In this document: in pieces, positions 35,322 to 43,929 of the stretch | Layout: the number at the start of each line of letters is the position of its first letter | How positions within the stretch are numbered: position 1 is the first letter of the stretch | DNA from: Yeosuana aromativorans | GTDB taxonomy: Bacteria; Bacteroidota; Bacteroidia; Flavobacteriales; Flavobacteriaceae | Assembly (NCBI RefSeq): GCF_014646655.1 | Contig: NZ_BMNR01000001.1 | Span: 62,001-126,000, forward strand | Length of the DNA stretch: 64,000 nucleotides | Direction: 5' to 3' | The notes under the pieces: generated by a model | Database searches by the model: none | The model's input: only the letters and a program-made list of their open reading frames with translations | Told to the model about the DNA's origin: nothing | Translations under genes and position numbers: made by a program

Positions 35322-37109
35322 ATGAAACATATACTAATAATTTATGGAATACTAATAGCAGGGCTTTTTACTTCTTGTCAAGAAACACAAGGCGACTTTT
35401 TAGATGCTCCTGCTAAATCTACCTTAGATGAGTCCCTTATTTTTTCCACACCGGGATTAGCTAGAGGTGCTATAAATGGTATTTTAGAGCCCATGGGGCA
35501 AACAAACTCCTACAGAGGGCGTTTTATACCATTTTACGGATTCAATACAGATGCCGAATACAACTACAGTTCTGATGACGCTGGAAGTTCACAAGGAGAA
35601 CTTATGATTTATGACACCAAGCCAAATAATTCACAAATGAATTCTACAAACAATGCTTGGGCCATGATGTATTCGGGCATAGAACGTGCCAATATTGCCA
35701 TTCGTGGTATACGTACCTATGGTAATCCAGAGCCTGGAAATGAATTGGGTCAATTACTGGGTGAAGCCCTTACGTTGAGAGCCATCTATTATGCTGACCT
35801 TATGAAAGCTTGGGGAGACGTTCCAGCTCGTTTTGAACCGATCAACTCTGAAACTATTTATTTACCAAAATCAAGCCGTGATGTTATCTACAAACAAATT
35901 ATAGCAGATCTTGGCGAAGCAGAAACATTGGTTCCATGGCCAAATGAATCTCCAGAGACTTCTACCGTAGAGACTGTCAACAAAGCTTTTATAAAAAGCT
36001 TTAGAGCGCGTTTGGCAATGGTTGCCAGTGGTTACCAACAATATCCTGATGGTATCCACAGAAGTACCGATCCTGATCTTTCTGTAGCAAACATGTACAA
36101 ACTAGCACTAGATGAATGCCGTGATGTAATAAACAGTGGTAAAGCACATTTAGAACCATCGTTTAAAACATTATGGGAAAAATATAACCAAGAAGATATA
36201 TCTGCAGGTGGCGAACCGCTTTGGCAAATTCCATTTGCTGATGGTCGTGGACGTGTATTATTCTCATTTGCCGTACGTCACCGTAGCGTTGACCAATATA
36301 CTGGCCAAGGTCGTGGCGGAATTGCAGGACCACTTCCAACCGTTTTTTATGATTATGACGAAGCTGATAACCGTAGGGATGTAACCTGTGTTCCTTATCA
36401 ATGGGGAACAGCAGTTAATGGCGTTTCCCAACAAGAATTAGTAGGATTGGATACCTGGTATTTTGGAAAGTATCGTTATGAGTGGATGACACGTTATGTA
36501 ACGTCAACCAATGATGATGGTGTGAATTTTATGTACATGCGTTACGCAGAAGTACTTTTAATAGCTGCTGAAGCAGCCAATGAACTTGAAGGACCAGCTG
36601 CAGCTGCACCATATCTAAAACAAGTTCGTAGCAGAGCGTTTAATGCTGCTGATCAAGCCCAAAAAGTAGATGCCTATGTTAATAGCTTATCAAGTAAAGA
36701 AGCTATGTTCAATGCTATTGTAAAAGAACACATGTTTGAATTTACTGGCGAGATGGTTCGCAAACAATCACTTATTCGTTGGAATTTATTGAAAACCAAT
36801 TTAGATGAAGCAATAGCTAAAATGGAGGATTTAAAAAATCGTACGGGTGACTATGCAGATGTTCCAACAACACTTTACTATAAATACGAAGCTGATAACG
36901 AAACACTTGATATTTATGGATTAAACAGAGGAGAGAATGTTGATCCGGGAGTAGAATACTCTGCTAAAAGCTGGGACGCTCTAGATGATACTATGATCAA
37001 CTCTTTGTATAAATCAGGCGTAAATCCTGATGACAGACAATTCTGGCCTATATGGCAAGTATTTATTGATGGAAGTAATGGCAAATTGGTCAATGACTAT
37101 AACTATTAG
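35322..37109 (+). CDS. susD: SusD-like (RagB/SusD) surface glycan-binding lipoprotein
   Basis: A 595-residue lipoprotein (lipobox LFTSC, Cys19) that would sit on the SusC barrel as a lid and capture pectin fragments. Typical features are tetratricopeptide-like helices, an early AMMYSGIERANIAIRGI and GEALTLRAIYYADLMKAWGDVPAR, and a C-terminal part with NFMYMRYAEVLLIAAEAANE and GEMVRKQSLIRWNLL. These are the SusD signatures. The gene lies 18 bases after SusC and 35 before the next lipoprotein gene. Ligand is inferred. Confidence 0.96.
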   Translation: MKHILIIYGILIAGLFTSCQETQGDFLDAPAKSTLDESLIFSTPGLARGAINGILEPMGQTNSYRGRFIPFYGFNTDAEYNYSSDDAGSSQGELMIYDTKPNNSQMNSTNNAWAMMYSGIERANIAIRGIRTYGNPEPGNELGQLLGEALTLRAIYYADLMKAWGDVPARFEPINSETIYLPKSSRDVIYKQIIADLGEAETLVPWPNESPETSTVETVNKAFIKSFRARLAMVASGYQQYPDGIHRSTDPDLSVANMYKLALDECRDVINSGKAHLEPSFKTLWEKYNQEDISAGGEPLWQIPFADGRGRVLFSFAVRHRSVDQYTGQGRGGIAGPLPTVFYDYDEADNRRDVTCVPYQWGTAVNGVSQQELVGLDTWYFGKYRYEWMTRYVTSTNDDGVNFMYMRYAEVLLIAAEAANELEGPAAAAPYLKQVRSRAFNAADQAQKVDAYVNSLSSKEAMFNAIVKEHMFEFTGEMVRKQSLIRWNLLKTNLDEAIAKMEDLKNRTGDYADVPTTLYYKYEADNETLDIYGLNRGENVDPGVEYSAKSWDALDDTMINSLYKSGVNPDDRQFWPIWQVFIDGSNGKLVNDYNY

Positions 37110-37144
37110 AAAACCACAAAAATTAATAACAAGTTTTTAAGATT

Positions 37145-38692
37145 ATGAAAAAATATAAATATATATTAAAAGTATTGTTTACAGTGTCTTTGGCATTTAT
37201 TGTTACCAATTGTGGTTATAATGAAGATGTTATAGAAGAGTTGGCTGTAAACAGAGAATTTGCCCCTGTAGCGTTAACGGCGCGCGTTAGAAATCAAACC
37301 ATTGTGGAGTTGAATTGGACCGTAGATCCCAATGTAGACCATTATGTGGTAGAATTCAGTGCCGATGATCCAAATTTTACCACCGTTTTCAAATCTGTTG
37401 ATGTTACAGGTGATCAGTTACCTGTTCAGATTGCTTTGGAGGGTGAAACAGTTTATTCAATTAGAGTAAAAGCTATAAGCGCAAGAGGGCTGGATGAATC
37501 TAAGTGGTCACTTACAGAAGCAACAACGCTAACCGAACAGATTTTTATAGCTGGTGAACCTGGTGATATTGAGGCCACTCAGGCTACATTAAGATGGGTT
37601 GCAAATAGTAATGTGACTAAAATTGTTGTACAACCGGGTGATATTACCCATGACATTACACCTCAAGAAAAAATAGATGGCGTTGCTGTGATTACCGGAT
37701 TAACTGGTGAAACAGATTATACAGCAACTTTGTACAATAATACAAAAGTAAGAGGCATCACAACGTTTACCACTGGAATTGATGTAGGCGATAATACTTT
37801 GGTTTTACCCACTGATGATTTATTCCAAATGATTGCTGATGCCGCTCCTGGAGATATTTTACTCTTGGAACAGGGTGATTATACGTCTCAAATTGGAACA
37901 ATAACATTAGATAAATCAATTACCATTCAAGGTTTAAGGACAGATTTTAAACCACAGTTAAAAGTTAGCTTTTCAATTGTTGATGGTGCTACTGATGTAA
38001 ATTTAATCGATTTAGATCTTACAGGTGATACAGTTACACAATTAACTGATGTTGTAAGATATACCGGAGCTGGTAATTATAATTCCCTTTTAGTTAGTGG
38101 TTGTAACATCCATGACTATGACCGTTCGTTCATAGCTGGCAACCAAACCGATGCCATTGTACAATCAGTAACAGTTGAAAATTGTGTGGTAACCAATATT
38201 CTCACAAGTGGTGGTGATTTTATTGACTTCAGAAATTCTGATGTATTAAACGTTAGTGTTTCCACCAGTACTTTTAATAATTGTGCACCTGGTCGTGACT
38301 TTTTCCGACTTGATGATGCAGGAACTTCTACCCAAACGGGTTTAACATGTAATGTTCTTTTAGATCAGTGTACCTTGTATGGTTGTTCAAATACTACTGA
38401 TAGAATTTTATATGTAAGATTCCAATTAAATAAAATAACGGTAACCAATAACTTGTTTGCAGAAACAACCGCTTATTATTCAAACCAAAGTAGAACGGAT
38501 CCAAATCCAACTTTTGATAATAATAATTATTTCAACGCACCAGGATTCTATACAACCAATACCGTATATGACGCAACTACATCATATACAACCTTGGATC
38601 CAGGATTTACTGATGCTGCCAGCGGAGATTTTACGGTAACAAATCAAACATTGTTGGATAACCAAGTTGGAGACCCTCGTTGGAGACAATAA
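37145..38692 (+). CDS. surface lipoprotein with FN3 and DUF4957/DUF5123-like domains
   Basis: A 515-residue lipoprotein (signal peptide ending FIVTNC, Cys23) in the SusE/SusF position after SusD. N-terminal FN3-like domains (about 35-215, with ELNWTVDPNVDHYVVEFSAD) are followed by a parallel beta-helix resembling pectate-lyase folds. That helix carries DUF4957-like and DUF5123-like segments (about 220-515, DLFQMIADAAPGDILLLEQGDY, DPNPTFDNNNYFN, DPGFTDAASGDFTV). No catalytic Asp/Arg set of a known lyase is evident, so it is probably a surface glycan-binding protein for pectin. The gene ends the SusCD transcript, with a strong terminator 38 bases later. Confidence 0.8.
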   Translation: MKKYKYILKVLFTVSLAFIVTNCGYNEDVIEELAVNREFAPVALTARVRNQTIVELNWTVDPNVDHYVVEFSADDPNFTTVFKSVDVTGDQLPVQIALEGETVYSIRVKAISARGLDESKWSLTEATTLTEQIFIAGEPGDIEATQATLRWVANSNVTKIVVQPGDITHDITPQEKIDGVAVITGLTGETDYTATLYNNTKVRGITTFTTGIDVGDNTLVLPTDDLFQMIADAAPGDILLLEQGDYTSQIGTITLDKSITIQGLRTDFKPQLKVSFSIVDGATDVNLIDLDLTGDTVTQLTDVVRYTGAGNYNSLLVSGCNIHDYDRSFIAGNQTDAIVQSVTVENCVVTNILTSGGDFIDFRNSDVLNVSVSTSTFNNCAPGRDFFRLDDAGTSTQTGLTCNVLLDQCTLYGCSNTTDRILYVRFQLNKITVTNNLFAETTAYYSNQSRTDPNPTFDNNNYFNAPGFYTTNTVYDATTSYTTLDPGFTDAASGDFTVTNQTLLDNQVGDPRWRQ

Positions 38693-38729
38693 TAGTTTTT
38701 AACTTAAAAAAGTTAGTTATAACATAAAA

Positions 38730-38767
38730 AAAAAGAGGTATGCATCATTAGTTGTATACCTCTTTTT
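38730..38767 (+). terminator. terminator after the SusCD operon
   Basis: Perfect 12-bp stem AAAAAGAGGTAT / ATACCTCTTTTT, extended by GCA/TGT pairing, with U run. It separates SusC-SusD-lipoprotein from the enzyme operon. No clear operator or -7 box is seen in the 68 bases before the next gene, so partial read-through is possible. Confidence 0.88.
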
Positions 38768-38834
38768 AATATAATCTTAAATTGTTGTTCCTTTTTATTT
38801 AAGGTAAACAACATTTTAAACCAAAAAAATTATA

Positions 38835-40151
38835 ATGATAAAAAAAACGTTTCTTCTCATCTACAGCCTTTTGTTGGTTCATAACTTATCCTACTCACAG
38901 CAATTAGCATTCCCCTCAGCAGAAGGCTTTGGGCAATATGCAAGTGGCGGTAGAGGTGGCATTATTTATAAAGTGACCAATTTAAATGATGATGGCGAAG
39001 GAAGTCTTAGGAAAGGTATTTTAAAAAGTGGTCCTAGAATCATCGTCTTTGATGTATCTGGAACCATTGAGCTTCAAAGAGATTTAGACATAAATAAGGG
39101 CGATTTAACCATACTAGGCCAAACGGCGCCTGGAGAAGGTATAACCCTTAAAGGCTATCCTGTGACCATTAAAGACAGTAATGTTATCATAAGATATCTA
39201 AGATTTAGAATGGGAGACATTAATAAAATTGAAGGTGATGCCCTTGGCTGTCGAGATTCCAAAAACGTCATCATTGACCATTGTTCCATAAGCTGGTCAA
39301 CGGATGAGGCCGGGTCTTTCTACAATAATACCAATTTTACACTGCAATGGTGCATCATTTCCGAAGCATTAAACAATTCTGTTCACCATAAAGGGCCACA
39401 CGGCTATGGTGGTATTTGGGGCGGTGTGAAAGCATCATTTCACCACAACTTAATTGCTAACAATAATAGCAGAAACCCAAGATTCAGTGGGTCATCCACT
39501 ACATTAAATTCTGTAAACGAATTTGTGGATTTTAGAAACAATGTTATTTATAATTGGGGAAATAACAGTATTTATGGGGGCGAAAAAGGCGAATACAACA
39601 TTGTAAATAACTATTTTAAACCAGGTCCAGCAACAGAATCTTCAAAACGTTCCAGAATTGTTGAGCCCTATGAACCTTATGGTAAATTCTATGTTGACGG
39701 CAACTATATGGAAGGCTCTAAACAGGTTACAAAGAATAATTGGGATGATGGTGTACAATGCGATAATCCTCAAGCAGCTAAAATAAATGAGCCTATTGGT
39801 ATATCAAATAACGTAAAAACTACATGTGCAGTTCAAGCTTATAAAGATGTTCTTATGAAAGCTGGCGACAACCTATTTAGAGATGCAGTAGATTCAAGAA
39901 TAATAAGAGACACCAAAGAAGGACGTGCCGATTATAAAAATGGCATCATAGATTCGCAAGACAATGTTGGCGGTTGGCCAATTCTAAAAACAGAAGACCC
40001 ACCAAAAGATCTAGATGAAGATGGCATGCCCGATATCTGGGAAGAAAAAAATGGTTTAGATCCAAAAACAAACGATTCTAATTTATATACTTTAGATACA
40101 AAATATACAAACATTGAAGTTTACGCCAATTCTTTAATCCATTCCGTGTAA
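38835..40151 (+). CDS. PL1 family pectate lyase
   Basis: A 438-residue exported lyase (signal peptide MIKKTFLLIYSLLLVHNLSYSQ) with a right-handed beta-helix. Signatures: AFPSAEGFGQYASGGRGG at the start, GSLRKGILKSGPRIIVFDVSGTI, IIDHCSISWSTDE, and NSRNPRFSGS with Arg216 as the likely catalytic base. Near the C-terminus DLDEDGMPDIWEEKNGLDPKTND is an EF-hand-like, thrombospondin-type Ca site. This is the PL1 form common in Bacteroidota pectin loci. It is the first gene of a tight enzyme operon; the GH28 gene starts 53 bases after it. Confidence 0.93.
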   Translation: MIKKTFLLIYSLLLVHNLSYSQQLAFPSAEGFGQYASGGRGGIIYKVTNLNDDGEGSLRKGILKSGPRIIVFDVSGTIELQRDLDINKGDLTILGQTAPGEGITLKGYPVTIKDSNVIIRYLRFRMGDINKIEGDALGCRDSKNVIIDHCSISWSTDEAGSFYNNTNFTLQWCIISEALNNSVHHKGPHGYGGIWGGVKASFHHNLIANNNSRNPRFSGSSTTLNSVNEFVDFRNNVIYNWGNNSIYGGEKGEYNIVNNYFKPGPATESSKRSRIVEPYEPYGKFYVDGNYMEGSKQVTKNNWDDGVQCDNPQAAKINEPIGISNNVKTTCAVQAYKDVLMKAGDNLFRDAVDSRIIRDTKEGRADYKNGIIDSQDNVGGWPILKTEDPPKDLDEDGMPDIWEEKNGLDPKTNDSNLYTLDTKYTNIEVYANSLIHSV

Positions 40152-40203
40152 AATCTCTGTGAATTTTAGAAATTGTAGATACTTAAAACTAATTATAACG
40201 CTC

Positions 40204-41631
40204 ATGAAAATCATAAAATCAAATTTATTTTACAATTTAATATGTTTCTTAGCAATAGGAATTGTATTCTCTTCATGTAAAGAAAATAAAAAAACAACAG
40301 TAGCTACGTCAGCCTTTGCTGCTGCTGATACAATCATTGCTTCCATTAAAAACCCTGAGTTTCCGGATAAAACTTTTAACATCATGGATTTTGGTGCTGT
40401 GGCGGATGGCGTTACAAACAATACCGAAGCTATCAACAAAGCCATTGACTCGTGCAGTAACTCTGGTGGTGGTAAAGTCATCATCCCATCCGGTGACTTT
40501 TTAACAGGACCAATCGTTTTAAAGAGCAATGTAAACCTTCACTTGGAAGAAGGGGCTACGGTACTTTTTTCAAAAGACAAAAACGATTACCTCCCAGTTG
40601 TTCTCACCTCTTATGAAGGCACTGAAATGATGAACTATTCGCCATTGGTTCGTGCCTATAAACAAAAAAACATAGCGGTGACCGGTAAAGGTGTTTTTGA
40701 TGGCCAGGCAGGTAATGATAATTGGTGGCCTATGAACGGCAATAAAAGATTTGGTTATCAAGAGGGAGAACCCAGTCAACGTGATGACCACAACTTACCC
40801 AGATTGCGTAAAATGAATGAAAATAACACACCAGTTGCTGAGCGCGTGTTTGGTGAAGGTCACCAATTTAGGCCTTCCTTTTTTGAGCCGTTTGAATGCG
40901 AAAATGTGCTTGTTCAAGGAGTGACGTTTACAAATGCACCGTTTTGGATTTTACATCCCATGAAATGCAATTATGTAAGGGTTGACGGTGTAACAGTAAG
41001 AAGCCATGGCCCAAACAATGATGGCTGTGACCCAGAATTTTCTAAAAATGTACACATTGACAATTGTGTATTTGATACGGGCGACGATTGTATTGCCATC
41101 AAATCCGGGAGAAATGATGAAGGCAGAAGAATTAATATCCCCAGTGAAAATATAGTGGTTGAAAACTGCAACATGAAAGACGGCCACGGAGGTGTGGTCA
41201 TTGGAAGTGAGATTTCAGCAGGCGTTAGAAACGTGTATGTGCGTAATTGTAAAATGGACAGCCCAGAACTGGAACGAGCCATTCGGATAAAAACCAACAC
41301 GATACGTGGTGGTTTTGTAGAAAATGTATTTGTCAAGAACATCCAGGTGGGGCAAGTAAAAGAAGCTGTCTTAAAAATAAACACATACTATGCCATTTAT
41401 GACAATCAAGAGGGGCATTTTATCCCCTCCATAAAAAATATCCATTTAGAGGATGTTCAGGTTGAAAATAGTGGCGAGTATGGTATTTTAATAAAAGGAC
41501 GATCAGACAATCCCGTTAAAAATGTTACCCTGACCAATGTAACCATCAAAGGTGCCAAAACGCCTGTATCTGTTGAGAACTCAGAACCCATTGTGTTTAA
41601 AAACACAACCATAAACGGAAAACAATATTAA
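40204..41631 (+). CDS. GH28 polygalacturonase, lipoprotein
   Basis: A 475-residue lipoprotein (lipobox VFSSC, Cys25) that hydrolyses alpha-1,4-galacturonan. The ATG at 40204 is chosen because it opens the signal peptide; the upstream frame lacks one. GH28 residues: NND with Asp273, Asp294-Asp295 in TGDDCIAIKSG, His328 in DGHGG, and Arg361/Lys363 in RIKT. All catalytic residues are present. An N-terminal NIMDFGAVADGVTNNTEAI marks the start of the beta-helix. It could be endo- or exo-acting; with galacturonate catabolic genes nearby, release of galacturonate is likely. The DUF4861 gene follows after 21 bases. Confidence 0.94.
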   Translation: MKIIKSNLFYNLICFLAIGIVFSSCKENKKTTVATSAFAAADTIIASIKNPEFPDKTFNIMDFGAVADGVTNNTEAINKAIDSCSNSGGGKVIIPSGDFLTGPIVLKSNVNLHLEEGATVLFSKDKNDYLPVVLTSYEGTEMMNYSPLVRAYKQKNIAVTGKGVFDGQAGNDNWWPMNGNKRFGYQEGEPSQRDDHNLPRLRKMNENNTPVAERVFGEGHQFRPSFFEPFECENVLVQGVTFTNAPFWILHPMKCNYVRVDGVTVRSHGPNNDGCDPEFSKNVHIDNCVFDTGDDCIAIKSGRNDEGRRINIPSENIVVENCNMKDGHGGVVIGSEISAGVRNVYVRNCKMDSPELERAIRIKTNTIRGGFVENVFVKNIQVGQVKEAVLKINTYYAIYDNQEGHFIPSIKNIHLEDVQVENSGEYGILIKGRSDNPVKNVTLTNVTIKGAKTPVSVENSEPIVFKNTTINGKQY

Positions 41632-41652
41632 AAACACTAAAAAAAATATATC

Positions 41653-42669
41653 ATGAAAAAACTGGCTTTCTTATCCCTTATCATTTTAAGTTTGGTTTCC
41701 TGTAAAGAAAAAAAATCTGAAAGTAATTCTGAAGCTAAAGCAGAACAGAAAAGTGAAATGAGATCTTCATCAAAATCCTATGCGGAACTTTCCATTGCAC
41801 AAGGTGGAAAATGGATTGATGGTTCAAGAGGACACAAAGAATATGATGGTGGAACGTCTTTTAAAAATGTTGATTCCTTAACGGTTCCCAAAGAACATAC
41901 CGATCATTCCTGGTATATACGCTATGAGGGACCAGGCTGGGAAAACAGCCAAATTGGGTATCGCCTATATCTGGATTGGAGAAATGCCATAGATATATTT
42001 GGAAAAAAAGTAGACACGTTGGTATTGCCGTATGTTGGTCAAGATGGTTTTGATTCCTATCACGAACCATCGCCTTGGGGGCAGGACATCCTAAAGGCTG
42101 GAAAATCAATGGGAATTGGTGGTTATGGCCGCATGGTAGCCGATACAGTAGCTCATTTTAGAAGTGTAAAAAATACGTTTGCCACAGTTAAAAATTCAGA
42201 CGGTTACTCAACAATTAATATTTCTTATGAAGATTGGAAAACTGGGGATGACAGCATCAATTTACATGCACAACTTACTATGTATCCCAATGACCGATTT
42301 ACAAAAGCAGAATTAACGCCTTCAAAAGCGATTACTGGTATTTGTACAGGAATTGTAGATCATGGCGTTGCCTTTCATAAAAAGGAAGGTGAAAAATGGG
42401 CATACATAGCTACTTACGGATTGCAAACTTTAGCAAGTCCACCTGACAATTTGGGTATGGCTCTCTTTTATAAATTAGATGAAGTCGCCGAACAAAAGAA
42501 AGGTCAATATGAACATTTAGTGATTTTTAAACCTAGTACCGAAACCATTACCTATTACTTTTTAGGTGCTTGGGAGCAAGAACCTGATGGTATCAAAACA
42601 GAAGAAGCATTTATTCAAGATTTGAATAAAAAATTAGAAGTGCTAGATAAAACCAATGTATTAAAATAA
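41653..42669 (+). CDS. DUF4861-like lipoprotein
   Basis: A 338-residue lipoprotein (signal peptide ending SLVSC, Cys17) with a low-complexity K/E/S linker (about 18-45), followed by a soluble domain. The domain includes DHSWYIRYEGPGWENSQIGYRLYLDWRNAIDIFGKK, SYHEPSPWGQDILKAGKSMGIGG, and a C-terminal VIFKPSTETITYYFLGAWEQE. These features match the DUF4861 family seen in polysaccharide loci. No enzymatic activity is established that I can cite. The position between GH28 and GH105 in a tight operon (21 and 7 base gaps) suggests a periplasmic role in oligogalacturonide processing, perhaps as a lyase or hydrolase not yet defined. Confidence 0.78.
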   Translation: MKKLAFLSLIILSLVSCKEKKSESNSEAKAEQKSEMRSSSKSYAELSIAQGGKWIDGSRGHKEYDGGTSFKNVDSLTVPKEHTDHSWYIRYEGPGWENSQIGYRLYLDWRNAIDIFGKKVDTLVLPYVGQDGFDSYHEPSPWGQDILKAGKSMGIGGYGRMVADTVAHFRSVKNTFATVKNSDGYSTINISYEDWKTGDDSINLHAQLTMYPNDRFTKAELTPSKAITGICTGIVDHGVAFHKKEGEKWAYIATYGLQTLASPPDNLGMALFYKLDEVAEQKKGQYEHLVIFKPSTETITYYFLGAWEQEPDGIKTEEAFIQDLNKKLEVLDKTNVLK

Positions 42670-42676
42670 GGTCTCC

Positions 42677-43918
42677 ATGAAAAACTTAACTAGACATATA
42701 GTGTTGTTTTCTATTGTGGTAGGTTTATCAGCTACGGCCTGCAAAGACTCAAAAAAAGAAAACGCACAAGAAACTGCCTCTGTTGAAAAAATTGTTCCAG
42801 AAAACCTGAAATGGTCAGAGCGCATGATGCTCTCAGAGATTGAGCGCTTCCCGGAAGCAACAAAACTGGACTTTTCGGAGGAGCCCCGCTGGACCTATAC
42901 TCCAGGATTGGTTTTATCGGCTTGTAGTAGGGTTTACGAACAAACAAAGAACCAAAAATATTATGATTACATCTATGATTATGCCAATACATTGATTGAC
43001 AGTACAGGTAACATTGATACCTATAAACTGTCCAATCAAAACCTGGACATGATCAAGTCCGGTGACGTGCTGTTGTATTTATATCCAAAAACAAAGGAAG
43101 AGCGTTTTTTGATAGCCATGCAAACCTTAAACAAGCAACTGGAATCACAGCCCAAAACATCTGATGGCGGTTATTGGCACAAAAAAAGATATCCCTACCA
43201 AATGTGGCTGGACGGACTGTATATGGCAGAACCGTTCCATGCTCATTATGCAAAGGATTATATAGAGGATGACGCAAAAAGACAACAGGTATACAACGAC
43301 GTTGTTTTACAATTTGATCTGATACAAAAACACAGTCGTGATGAAAAAACAGGGCTCCTGTACCACGGATGGGATGAAAGCAAGGAACAACAATGGGCCA
43401 ATAAAAAAACCGGCAACTCACAAAACTTTTGGTCAAGGGGCATGGGCTGGTACGGTATGGCCATGGTAGATGTGTTGGACTTTTTACCTGAAAACCATCC
43501 AGGACGAGCAAGAATCATTACCTATTTAAACCAATATGCTGAGGCCATTAGCAAAGTCCAGGACCAGTCTGGTTTGTGGTGGCAAGTTTTGGACCAAGGA
43601 AAACGGGAAGGAAACTATCTGGAAGCCACAGGAACAGCCATGTTTACCTATACGTTGGCAAAAGGAGTTCGCAAAGGCTATTTGCCAGAAAAATTTCTGG
43701 ATGTAGCCAATAAAGGCTATAATGGTATATTGGAAAATTTAATTTCTGTTGAAGACAACGGCGTTGTAAACCTAAACAAATGCTGTGCCGTTGCTGGTTT
43801 GGGCGGTAATCCATACAGGGACGGCTCCTTTGAATACTACATTAATGAACCCATACGCTCTAACGACCCAAAAGGAACGGGCCCATTTATCATGGCCAGC
43901 CTAGAACTGAACAAATAA
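42677..43918 (+). CDS. GH105 unsaturated galacturonyl hydrolase, lipoprotein
   Basis: A 413-residue lipoprotein (signal peptide ending SATAC) with the (alpha/alpha)6 barrel of GH105. It removes 4,5-unsaturated uronic acids from the non-reducing end of lyase products. Key residues: Asp124 in NLDMIKSGD and Asp179 in YQMWLDGLYMA, the latter corresponding to the catalytic Asp143 of YteR. Also typical: FWSRGMGWYGMAM and YLEATGTAMFTY. The gene lies 7 bases after DUF4861 and 11 before GH43. Its product would feed the exported cupin and then the KduI/KduD route, which is not in this window. Confidence 0.94.
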   Translation: MKNLTRHIVLFSIVVGLSATACKDSKKENAQETASVEKIVPENLKWSERMMLSEIERFPEATKLDFSEEPRWTYTPGLVLSACSRVYEQTKNQKYYDYIYDYANTLIDSTGNIDTYKLSNQNLDMIKSGDVLLYLYPKTKEERFLIAMQTLNKQLESQPKTSDGGYWHKKRYPYQMWLDGLYMAEPFHAHYAKDYIEDDAKRQQVYNDVVLQFDLIQKHSRDEKTGLLYHGWDESKEQQWANKKTGNSQNFWSRGMGWYGMAMVDVLDFLPENHPGRARIITYLNQYAEAISKVQDQSGLWWQVLDQGKREGNYLEATGTAMFTYTLAKGVRKGYLPEKFLDVANKGYNGILENLISVEDNGVVNLNKCCAVAGLGGNPYRDGSFEYYINEPIRSNDPKGTGPFIMASLELNK

Positions 43919-43929
43919 AAGCCTCATTT

